The notes under the pieces are model-generated. The model was not told the origin of the DNA and did no database searches. It worked only from the letters and a program-made list of their open reading frames with translations. This document shows positions 8,722 to 17,050 of a stretch of DNA of 40,044 nucleotides, in pieces. The first letter of the stretch is position 1; each line of letters begins with the position of its first letter. Source of the DNA: an uncultured Eggerthellaceae bacterium (GTDB lineage: Bacteria > Actinomycetota > Coriobacteriia > Coriobacteriales > Eggerthellaceae). The stretch is from the NCBI GenBank assembly GCA_910588945.1, contig CAJUSF010000063.1, forward strand, positions 1-40,044, given 5' to 3'. The translations under genes and the position numbers were made by a program.

Positions 8722-11700
8722 TGAAGAATGCGTTCACGTCGATCCTTCAAACTGCCGCTTGGGGTAAAGTTCTCTCGGTTGGGCTCTGCGTCGCCGTCAT
8801 CGGCGTTATGGTTGCAACGTGGCAGGGCGGCTCGCATTTCGGCAACGATTTCTCATGGGCCAACAGCTCCTATGCGGTAGAGCAGGCCTATGATTCGACG
8901 GCCTTCCAAGTTGAAGAGGATTCCGATTCGGATAACCCGATCGCTCAGGAAGAGCAGGCCGAAGCGCAGCTCGATGACACGAGTCATTCCGCCGACGGCT
9001 ATTCCGACAACACCTCGTCGCTTTCCGGAACGACGGTTCCTTCAGAGGACGAGGTCGTGATCGGAAGCGGCGGAACCGCCCAGGGCGGCAATCCTTCACA
9101 AGGTGAAGGGCCTTCAGGAGGAAACAATTCTGAACCGGGCTCCGATCCCGGTCAAGATCCGGGATGGATCATTCCGCCTGATGATCCTGATTGGGAGCCG
9201 GATATCATCGGCGACCCCAATAGGTTCGAGGAAGTTCAAAATCCCTACGAAGACAACATCGGCGCGGCGGTCAAAGATGAACTTGCGAATATCGTGGTTA
9301 ATGGAAGAGGCCGGGTCTTGGCCGATCAGCCCATGGATGTTGCCCGGTTCATACGGCCTTATGTCGACGGATACATCGAGGTGCGCAGAGGCGCTACTGG
9401 CGCGATCGAGCGTTTGCCGCTCAACAAAGCGCTGCTCAAAGAGTACTCCTACACAAGGCCGAGTGCGAGCGATGCGGAAGCCAGCGTCCGCCTTTCGTAT
9501 ATCGATTCAGCCTACGGGAGTGGTGTGGTCACCGTAACCTGCGATGTCTACGATCATGTTGCCGTTTTCGATATTCCACAGGAACACGGTGAAGGTGCGG
9601 TGCGCTTTTTTAAGGGAGATGAACTCTCCGTTTCGTCTGATATCTGGAATGCGGTGCTTGCCGATCTCCCGCGTGCGACCGATGGATCGCTCGAGCAGCT
9701 TTTCAGAGGGTGGACATCGCCGCAACTGTCGGGCGAGCTCGTCGTGGATAAGCTCATTGCTCCTAGCAGGATACAGACGATATCCTTGGTTGCTCAGCCT
9801 CTGTTGAATCTGGGCGACAGTGGCTACGCTCATCTGCGCGTTGAGGCGCAAGATGGTAAGCAGGTGCTTGTTTCGGTAAGCGATCCGACCGCGCTGTCTG
9901 CAGGTGTGCTGCATGTTCCCGAAGGCGTGAATGCGCTTGTCTTTGACAGCGCTGCGTCGTATCCCGCCATTGAAAAGATCGAGCTTCCGGCCACTATAAG
10001 AGATGTTGATGTGGCTTCGGTCGTGCAGGCGTGCCCTCAGTTGAAGGAGTGGTCGGTCTCGCCGGACAATCCGCGTTATGCGGCAACGATCGATGGCTAT
10101 CTTCTCAAAAAGCTAGACGCCAATGCCGCCTCCGATGCCTCCGGTGTTCTTCCGGATCGGTTCTCGCTTGAGTCGATACCGCCGTCGATCAATATTTCTG
10201 GCGGCATCAATGTGGAAGAATACGTGGTTGCCTTCAGCAAGGATGCCTTTGATGCGTTTGCGGGTATATCGCCGATCGTCTTGAACTTTGAGAGCGAAGA
10301 GGTTCGCTTCGAGCAATGGGATTCTATCCCTGATAAGACTGTTCTGTCTACGCCGGTCAATTCGCCGTACGACCGGGCTTATTGCCGGTATCTCTCCGCT
10401 GTTGCCTTGCATCGACCGGGCTTGCAGGTGTCTACTCCGTTTTCCGGTGTGATGCGACATGGCGGCATCTATGAGGCAGGCGCCGATGGAGTGGTGCGTT
10501 TTCGCCAAGACGATGGAAAGAACCTGCTGGCTTACGTGCCGTCAAATGTTGCGGGTTCCTATGATGTTCCTGCCGATGTGTCGGGGATCACAGCCACGGC
10601 GTTTATCGATTGCGATGCGATAGCTACCGTTGTGCTGCACGATTATATGGATTTCTTTGAGACGCAATCCCTTGCCGGTGCTGGCTTGAACAGTATTGCC
10701 GTATCGTCCCCGGAAACGATTTCGTTTGACGCAGGGATGGCCGCATTCGGTGCCAGATCTGCCTATCCGAGCAATTTCGTCATCCTGCTAGCTTGCGAGC
10801 GTGGAAGCGAAGGGTATAACCGCTGGCTCGATCAGCTCACGCTGTCATGGGGCGATAGCGCTCGGGCACAGGCGGCGCTGCTTTGCTTGGGCAATGACCC
10901 CGGCGAAGTGGAAACAGATGCGCAGACCGGAAGTGTTTACACACGTGACGGCAATCGACTGACGCTGTGCTCGGTTCCCTCTTCTGCGGAACAGATCCAG
11001 ATCAAAGAGGACACGACCGCGGTTTTGGGGTCCGCCTTTAAAGACTGCGCGAAGCTGAAAGTGGTGGAGCTGCCCACAACGGTGACCCAGGTGGGCGCGG
11101 ATGCTTTTGCAGGCTGCTCCTCATTGGAGGCCGTTTTGTATTCCGAGGCTGCCCTTCAAGGCGATACGCCTGATGCGTGGGCAGCACAGGTTGGTTTGAG
11201 TGCTGTGGCCGGTTGCAACTCAATGGCGCTGCTAGAAAGTTCGGCGGCCTATACCAGCGACGGAAAAGCAGCGGTCTATCGATCGCTTGCTCGGGAGGCT
11301 TCGTCTGATCTGGAACTCGCCTACGTGGTCTTCGATATAACCGGAAACCTAGAGCTTTTGCCTCGCACCGTCTCTGTTGCGGCGCATGCGGCATCAGGGC
11401 GCAAGGCACTAGAGTCTCTAACGGCATTCTCATCGGTTACAACGGTGGGAGTCGAGGCATTTGCGGGGTGCGAGAATCTTCGCTCGGTGGACGGGTTCTC
11501 TTCGATCGTCGCGCTCGAGAGAAGATGCTTCGCAGGATCGGGCCTTTCGGGTTCGATAACGCTTAGTGGCGTGAACCTTGCGGTAGGCGAGGAGGCCTTC
11601 GCCCAATGTCAGCGCTTGCGTGAAGTTCTGGTGCGCGGGTCGGTGAGTACGCTCGGAACGCGAACTTTCAAGGACTGTTCGTACCTGCAAAGGGTTGAAC

Positions 11701-14700
11701 TGGGAGACGCTTCGACCACCATTGCCACAACAGGCAACGAGACTTTCAAAGGGTGCGCCTCGCTTAGCACGGTGTCCATTTCGGGAGCCTTGCGCCGCAT
11801 AGGCGTCGGGGCGTTTGCGGAATGTTCTTCGCTGAGCACGGTCAGCTTCATCGGAGCATGCAAGACGAGCCTTTCCGTGATAGAGGATGAAGCATTCCGC
11901 AGCTGCGTGGCGCTGAACGGGTTTACCTTGAGCGGCCTTTCCGCACTCAAATCGGTGGGTTCGCGGTTCATGTATATCGATGCGGTTACATCGCGCAGCG
12001 GATCATCGCCGGTCGCGGCGTCATCTCTTCTCATTACGCGCGTAACGTTGCCGGCATCGCTTGAAACAATCGGATCGTATGCATTCGGCAATCAGGCCGC
12101 TTTGCAGACTGTCGATATAAGCGGAAGCAATGCGAAACTCGCGCTTATCGATACGAAGGCGTTTGCTGGATGTTCGAGCTTGCGCCAAGTCGATATGGGC
12201 GTAAGCGCGGCCCCGATGGTAGTCGGAACAAGCGCGTTCGAAGGCTGCGCGAGCTTGCAGCGAGTAACATTGCCCAAGTCGATGACCACTCTGAATAACG
12301 CCGCCTTTAAGAACTGCTCTGCGCTGGCGAGCTTTGTTTTGCGTGGAAGCGGAGCCTCTGCATGGACGATATTGGGAAATGAAGCATTTGCGGGATGCAC
12401 CGATCTCAACGCAATGGATCTCTCATCCACTAAGATCGCGATCATCGGCGCCTCGGCTTTTAGCGGCTGCACCTCTTTGAATCTGGTCACCTTGCCGAAG
12501 AGTCTTACCGCGCTCGGCGAGCTGGCGTTTGCGGGGTGCAGCGCTTTGTCCACGTTGAGCTTGCTGTCGGAGCTTCCCCCGTCGGTGGGCGCCGATACAT
12601 TCAAGGGTTGCGACAAGGCGCTTCTCTGTGTTCAGGTTCCGCAGTCGAACAACGATGCGGTTTTGAATTCCTACCGAGACGACCCTGCGTGGAACAAGGC
12701 GCTTGCGGATGATTCGGGTTTCTTTGACGAGAACAGCATCACCGCGGCAGATCCCGACATGGTGGTCTATGAGGGGGCGAGCTATCGCCGTACTGGTAGC
12801 GGACTGTCGCTTGTTGAGGTGAACCCCTCCATGGTGACGACGGTGTTCACTCCGACATCGCAGGCTACGATGATCGAGGCGGGCGCATTCAAAGGATGCT
12901 CATCGATCGTATCCATCAAGATCCCCGCTTCGGTGAAGAGCATAGCATCAGGGGCGTTTGAGGGCTGCACGAATTTGGAGATTCTTGCGTTCGAGGACGA
13001 TCGGCCTGCCGCCTTTGGAGGAGCGCTGTTCGGATCCGGATCGCCTCATAACGGCTTCAAGCTTTACGTTCCTTCCGGTTCTACTAACTGGTATGGCAGC
13101 GTGCCGCAGCTTGAGCAGTATCGGATTGTTACCGGTGGCAGCACCTTTGCTTTGCAGGATGGAGGTCTGCTGTTCACCTCGTATAATGCCGCGGCTCCCT
13201 CTGCGCTGGAGGTGCTATTCAAGGTTCCCCGGTCGTTTAGCGGATCGATCAGCCTTACGGCGGCGACTGACTACATCGCCGATGGAGCGGCTGAGAAATG
13301 CACAGGGTTGCAAGAGATATATCTCGGTGGATACTGTTCAACGGTGGGCCGGCGTGCCTTCAAGGACTGCACTTCGCTTACCCATGCGGATCTCGGCCCG
13401 TTGCAGAGCAATCTGACCGGATTGGGAGAATCGGCCTTTGAGGGATGCACCAATCTGAAGAGCTTGATGGTGTCGAATGGAAACAAGGTTCCCATTGTTC
13501 CCCGGTCGGTGAGCTCGTTCGGGCCGCGTGTGTTCAAGGGTTGCACCTCGCTTACATATCTCAGTATTCAAGGGCCGGTCGCATCCATTCCGGAGGGCTT
13601 CTTGGAAGGCTGCACGAAGTTGGGCTATCTGACTGCGGCTTCCAGTTCCATCGCAAGCGTGCAGTCGTTCGGCGATAACTGCTTCAAGGGATGTGTCTCC
13701 ATGACGACGGCTGGCGCATCGCTTACATCGTTTGTGAATCTGCGCTCTATCGGCAATGATGCGTATGCCGGATGTACGAATCTTTCGCTGATCACGCTGC
13801 CGGCAGCGATGACGTCAATCGGATCGGGTGCATTTTCCGGATGCACCGATGTTGATGTTGTTGCATTCAATGGGGCGACGCCCTTGTCTTTGACAGGTAC
13901 CGGACTCGACGAGATCATCGGGCGCGCCCGCGTGTTTGTTCCGCTGGGCACGAAAGATGCTTGGCAGCAGAGTTTTAGTGTGCCGCCGATGACTCTTGAT
14001 GAAGTGAGCGCCACCTACCGATCGGTAAGCGGAAACATCTATGCGGAGACGCGCTATGTTTCAGGCACGGAGGGCGATCTCTCCTTTGTCGCCACGACGA
14101 AGCGTGCAAGCGCATCGGGTACTGTGAGTGCGTATAGCAGCGGAAACTTGCATACGACAGCCGTCAACGCGCGGGCGCTCGCAGGGCAAAGCCATGTCAA
14201 GGCATTTATAACGGGCGAAAAGTGCACCGCGATCGGGGATCGTGCGTTCGACGGTACGGGCGCGGGAGCATTTACACTCGATTTCACAAAGGTGAAGGAG
14301 ATTCCTGAAAACGGTTTGAAGATCGCTCTCGGCTCGAAGGTCTTCGGAGATAACGTCGATGCTAACGGAGGTATCCGCGTTCGTGTTCCATCTGAATTTG
14401 CCCAAGATTTCATCGATGCGCTTTCTCTGCAGTTGCGTGTGGATTATGGGATGGAGCTGCAAGTAGGTTCCACATCCGGATCGAGTTCGTATCTGGTGTT
14501 CACGCCGGATACGACCGCTGCGGCTGATGAAGATGCGGCAGCCGACGAAGAGTCTGATGCGCCGGATGCGTCGGATGCGGATGCGCCTGGCGCAACGGGC
14601 GAGTCTTCCGAGGAAGCTGGCTCTGCCACCGATGATGGCGCGAACGATGGCACTGACGTGGGCGCTGCGAACGATGGCGCAGGCGGTGGCACCGACACAG

Positions 14701-14900
14701 GCACAGATGCTACAGGCCAGACACCTGATCCCTCCGATTCTGGCATCTCCACCCCGATCGATGCGGCCGAAACCCCTGACGGCGGCGCTCGTACCGGATC
14801 GCTCGGCGATAATGAAACATTGAACACGGCACATGACGTAGCGCGTTGCACTCCCAACAGGGCAACCTCCGATGTGTCGTCGGAAAAAGGACGAGCATGA
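8718..14900 (+). CDS. Giant BspA-type leucine-rich-repeat exported protein
   Basis: A 2060-residue protein. The N-terminus has a hydrophobic helix (about 17-35) serving as signal peptide or membrane anchor, then an acidic Ser/Gly/Pro linker (about 55-165) and a region without recognisable domains. From about residue 625 to 1850 run roughly 26 BspA/TpLRR (LRR_5) units of the form AFxGCxSLxxVxLP, such as AFAGCSSLRQVDM. In bacteria these repeats are found in adhesins and host- or matrix-binding surface proteins. The last 130 residues are Ala/Asp/Gly/Thr low complexity (for example DAPDASDADAP). I see no sortase motif and no C-terminal helix, so attachment, if any, is by the N-terminus. It starts within the kinase stop codon, and its own stop overlaps the MoxR start (ATGA), so it sits inside a signalling/transglutaminase operon. 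Confidence 0.92.
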   Translation: MMKNAFTSILQTAAWGKVLSVGLCVAVIGVMVATWQGGSHFGNDFSWANSSYAVEQAYDSTAFQVEEDSDSDNPIAQEEQAEAQLDDTSHSADGYSDNTSSLSGTTVPSEDEVVIGSGGTAQGGNPSQGEGPSGGNNSEPGSDPGQDPGWIIPPDDPDWEPDIIGDPNRFEEVQNPYEDNIGAAVKDELANIVVNGRGRVLADQPMDVARFIRPYVDGYIEVRRGATGAIERLPLNKALLKEYSYTRPSASDAEASVRLSYIDSAYGSGVVTVTCDVYDHVAVFDIPQEHGEGAVRFFKGDELSVSSDIWNAVLADLPRATDGSLEQLFRGWTSPQLSGELVVDKLIAPSRIQTISLVAQPLLNLGDSGYAHLRVEAQDGKQVLVSVSDPTALSAGVLHVPEGVNALVFDSAASYPAIEKIELPATIRDVDVASVVQACPQLKEWSVSPDNPRYAATIDGYLLKKLDANAASDASGVLPDRFSLESIPPSINISGGINVEEYVVAFSKDAFDAFAGISPIVLNFESEEVRFEQWDSIPDKTVLSTPVNSPYDRAYCRYLSAVALHRPGLQVSTPFSGVMRHGGIYEAGADGVVRFRQDDGKNLLAYVPSNVAGSYDVPADVSGITATAFIDCDAIATVVLHDYMDFFETQSLAGAGLNSIAVSSPETISFDAGMAAFGARSAYPSNFVILLACERGSEGYNRWLDQLTLSWGDSARAQAALLCLGNDPGEVETDAQTGSVYTRDGNRLTLCSVPSSAEQIQIKEDTTAVLGSAFKDCAKLKVVELPTTVTQVGADAFAGCSSLEAVLYSEAALQGDTPDAWAAQVGLSAVAGCNSMALLESSAAYTSDGKAAVYRSLAREASSDLELAYVVFDITGNLELLPRTVSVAAHAASGRKALESLTAFSSVTTVGVEAFAGCENLRSVDGFSSIVALERRCFAGSGLSGSITLSGVNLAVGEEAFAQCQRLREVLVRGSVSTLGTRTFKDCSYLQRVELGDASTTIATTGNETFKGCASLSTVSISGALRRIGVGAFAECSSLSTVSFIGACKTSLSVIEDEAFRSCVALNGFTLSGLSALKSVGSRFMYIDAVTSRSGSSPVAASSLLITRVTLPASLETIGSYAFGNQAALQTVDISGSNAKLALIDTKAFAGCSSLRQVDMGVSAAPMVVGTSAFEGCASLQRVTLPKSMTTLNNAAFKNCSALASFVLRGSGASAWTILGNEAFAGCTDLNAMDLSSTKIAIIGASAFSGCTSLNLVTLPKSLTALGELAFAGCSALSTLSLLSELPPSVGADTFKGCDKALLCVQVPQSNNDAVLNSYRDDPAWNKALADDSGFFDENSITAADPDMVVYEGASYRRTGSGLSLVEVNPSMVTTVFTPTSQATMIEAGAFKGCSSIVSIKIPASVKSIASGAFEGCTNLEILAFEDDRPAAFGGALFGSGSPHNGFKLYVPSGSTNWYGSVPQLEQYRIVTGGSTFALQDGGLLFTSYNAAAPSALEVLFKVPRSFSGSISLTAATDYIADGAAEKCTGLQEIYLGGYCSTVGRRAFKDCTSLTHADLGPLQSNLTGLGESAFEGCTNLKSLMVSNGNKVPIVPRSVSSFGPRVFKGCTSLTYLSIQGPVASIPEGFLEGCTKLGYLTAASSSIASVQSFGDNCFKGCVSMTTAGASLTSFVNLRSIGNDAYAGCTNLSLITLPAAMTSIGSGAFSGCTDVDVVAFNGATPLSLTGTGLDEIIGRARVFVPLGTKDAWQQSFSVPPMTLDEVSATYRSVSGNIYAETRYVSGTEGDLSFVATTKRASASGTVSAYSSGNLHTTAVNARALAGQSHVKAFITGEKCTAIGDRAFDGTGAGAFTLDFTKVKEIPENGLKIALGSKVFGDNVDANGGIRVRVPSEFAQDFIDALSLQLRVDYGMELQVGSTSGSSSYLVFTPDTTAAADEDAAADEESDAPDASDADAPGATGESSEEAGSATDDGANDGTDVGAANDGAGGGTDTGTDATGQTPDPSDSGISTPIDAAETPDGGARTGSLGDNETLNTAHDVARCTPNRATSDVSSEKGRA

Positions 14901-15850
14901 TAATCAGGAAGAGCGACCAGATAATTCAAGAAGTCGGCAAGGCTATCATCGGTAAGGATGAGATCATCCGCAAGGTGCTGATGGCGATCTACGCGAACGG
15001 CCATGTGCTGCTCGAGGATTCTCCGGGCGTGGGAAAAACCACACTTGCGCTTGCATTTTCAAGAGCGTTGGGCTTCGAGTATCGTCGTATCCAGTTCACG
15101 CCTGATACCATGCCGGCCGACATTACCGGTTTCAGTATGTACAACAAACAGACAGGGACGTTCGAATATCACCCTGGGGCCGTCAATTGCAATCTTTTGC
15201 TCGGAGATGAGATCAACCGTACTTCGGCTAAGACTCAGGCCGCCCTGCTTGAGGTTATGGAGGAGCGATCGGTTACTGTTGACGGCGTTACCCATGCGCT
15301 GCCCGAGCCGTTCATCGTTATCGCAACGCAGAATCCGCTCGGTTCTGTCGGCACGCAACAGCTTCCCGATTCGCAGCTCGACCGCTTCATCGTGAGGCTT
15401 TCCATCGGCTACCCCTCTCACGATCTGCAGGTCGCAATGATTCGCGAGTCGTTGGAGGCGAAGCCTCTGGACAGCGTTCGCGAGGTCGCCACACGTGAGG
15501 ATATCGTCACGATCCAGCGACACCTTTCCAACATCCGCATTTCTGAGGAGCTTATGAGTTACGCCGCATCTCTGTGCGAGGCGACGCGTACAGCATCGCT
15601 CGTTCAGCTGGGCGTTAGTCCGCGCGGCGTGTTGGCTTTGGTACGTATGGCGCGCGCTTCCGCTATTTTGGGAGAGCGCGACTATGTGATCCCTGAAGAC
15701 ATTCGCGATGTGTATAAGGATGTTTGCGCGCACCGTTTGATCCTGCGCTCGCAGGCGAGGATCGAAGGGGTAAGCGCCGAAGAGATCTTGGACGAGATCC
15801 TTGCATCGGTGCCGTCTCCCGCATTGGATCGCCGCGTCGTCCGTCGCTGA
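14897..15850 (+). CDS. MoxR-family AAA+ ATPase
   Basis: An AAA+ ATPase of the MoxR group, which are thought to act as chaperones helping assemble or activate partner proteins, often encoded with DUF58 and transglutaminase genes. The start is ATG 14897, which overlaps the LRR stop as ATGA and has AAAAAGGA upstream; an upstream in-frame ATG at 14846 lies deep in the LRR gene. In 317 residues it shows Walker A SPGVGKTT (Gly44-Thr48), Walker B LLGDEINR, a sensor-1 ATQNP and an arginine-finger region (LPDSQLDRF). Length is normal for the family. Thirty bases separate it from the DUF58 gene. Confidence 0.95.
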   Translation: MIIRKSDQIIQEVGKAIIGKDEIIRKVLMAIYANGHVLLEDSPGVGKTTLALAFSRALGFEYRRIQFTPDTMPADITGFSMYNKQTGTFEYHPGAVNCNLLLGDEINRTSAKTQAALLEVMEERSVTVDGVTHALPEPFIVIATQNPLGSVGTQQLPDSQLDRFIVRLSIGYPSHDLQVAMIRESLEAKPLDSVREVATREDIVTIQRHLSNIRISEELMSYAASLCEATRTASLVQLGVSPRGVLALVRMARASAILGERDYVIPEDIRDVYKDVCAHRLILRSQARIEGVSAEEILDEILASVPSPALDRRVVRR

Positions 15851-15880
15851 TTGCGCGCATAGCATTTATTAGAGACGACC

Positions 15881-17050
15881 ATGAAGTCGAACCGCATCCT
15901 CTTCATCGTATCCATCGTGCTGGCTGTCATGCTCTATTTCTGGACAGGGTCGCTATTGGCTCTTGTTGGTGCGTTGTTTCTCGGTGGGTTGATGCTGTTT
16001 TTGGCGCTTGGCGTTTTGGCTACGCGCTGGCTTACCGAGATCGACATCAGCGTACCGGCGTCTTGTACGGTAGGAGGAGATGCCTTCATCGTGCTTCGCT
16101 TGCGACGGGGCCTGCCGGTCAGCGCGGCGCTCATCACCTTCGATATTGCCAGTACCAGTGCCACTTTTCGCTCGGTGGAGCGGCATGTGGCTTCGATCGC
16201 AATGAACACGAGGCACAACGCAGAGATCCGTATTCCGCTCAATGCCGACTACTATGGCCGCACCGAGGTGACGATGGATCGTTGTTGGTGCGAAGATCCA
16301 CTCGGTCTGTTCCGATGCAGTCTTGCGTTGTCGATGCATCAGAGCTGCGTGGTGTATCCTGCTGCGATGACGCTGGCGACCAACGTGAAGCACGTGCCGC
16401 TCTCCCGCGCTTTTGGTGAGACCTATGACGAATCGCGAAGCGGCTCCGATGTCGATGAGGTCTTCGATGTGCGCGAGTTTCAGGCGGGGGATCATTTGGC
16501 CTCGGTGCATTGGAAACTCTCTTCAAAGTTTGATGTGATGATGTCGCGCCAGTTTTCTCATCCGGTGGATTTCGAGCTTATTGTGGCTAGCGTGGCCGCA
16601 CTTAGCGATGCATCAGGCTCTGCGCTGGAGCCGCCTTTGCTCAACGGGGTGGCAGCGGTCAGCGAGGCGATCTCGTCGGATTTCGTGCAGCAGGGATTTT
16701 CACACAATTATGCGCTGCCGGTTAATGGGGAGCTTGTTAGCGTGATGGTTGACGGCGTGGAGGCGATGGATGAGGTCTCGGAGCTTTTGCTGGATGCTCC
16801 TTTGTCGAAGCGCTATGCGGAATCGGTGGCCTGTCTGATGTCTTCGGAGGTTTCGACCCGCTTCACGAAATGCGTGTTGGTGACCCCGGTGTTCGACGAG
16901 CACCTGTGGGCGCAGCTGTCGTTCGAGCTGGATCTGAGCGTCGTGCTCGTTACTGCCGGATCGGGCGTGCAGCAGATCGGTGGAAACTACGATCTTGTGG
17001 TGGTGGACGTCGAGGATACGGAGGGTCATGAGCGCTGCATCTCCTTATAG
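15881..17050 (+). CDS. DUF58 domain membrane protein
   Basis: A 389-residue partner of MoxR ATPases. Two adjacent N-terminal membrane helices (about 5-22 and 25-48) are followed by a beta-rich stretch. The DUF58 core lies around residues 185-220, with DVREFQAGDHLASVHWK and the following SSK segment, the family signature. In the family this region belongs to a von Willebrand A-like fold. The ribosome site is weak (GAGACG). Its 3' end overlaps the transglutaminase start by 23 bp. By family and context it probably links the MoxR ATPase to envelope proteins; the actual job is unknown. Confidence 0.9.
   Translation: MKSNRILFIVSIVLAVMLYFWTGSLLALVGALFLGGLMLFLALGVLATRWLTEIDISVPASCTVGGDAFIVLRLRRGLPVSAALITFDIASTSATFRSVERHVASIAMNTRHNAEIRIPLNADYYGRTEVTMDRCWCEDPLGLFRCSLALSMHQSCVVYPAAMTLATNVKHVPLSRAFGETYDESRSGSDVDEVFDVREFQAGDHLASVHWKLSSKFDVMMSRQFSHPVDFELIVASVAALSDASGSALEPPLLNGVAAVSEAISSDFVQQGFSHNYALPVNGELVSVMVDGVEAMDEVSELLLDAPLSKRYAESVACLMSSEVSTRFTKCVLVTPVFDEHLWAQLSFELDLSVVLVTAGSGVQQIGGNYDLVVVDVEDTEGHERCISL

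Noticed and set aside
14061..14834. 257-codon minus-strand frame in the LRR gene tail
   Set aside because: Low-complexity product caused by the repetitive Asp/Ala coding of the other strand.
15059..15865. 268-codon minus-strand frame opposite MoxR
   Set aside because: Opposite strand of a conserved AAA+ gene; translation shows no recognisable family.
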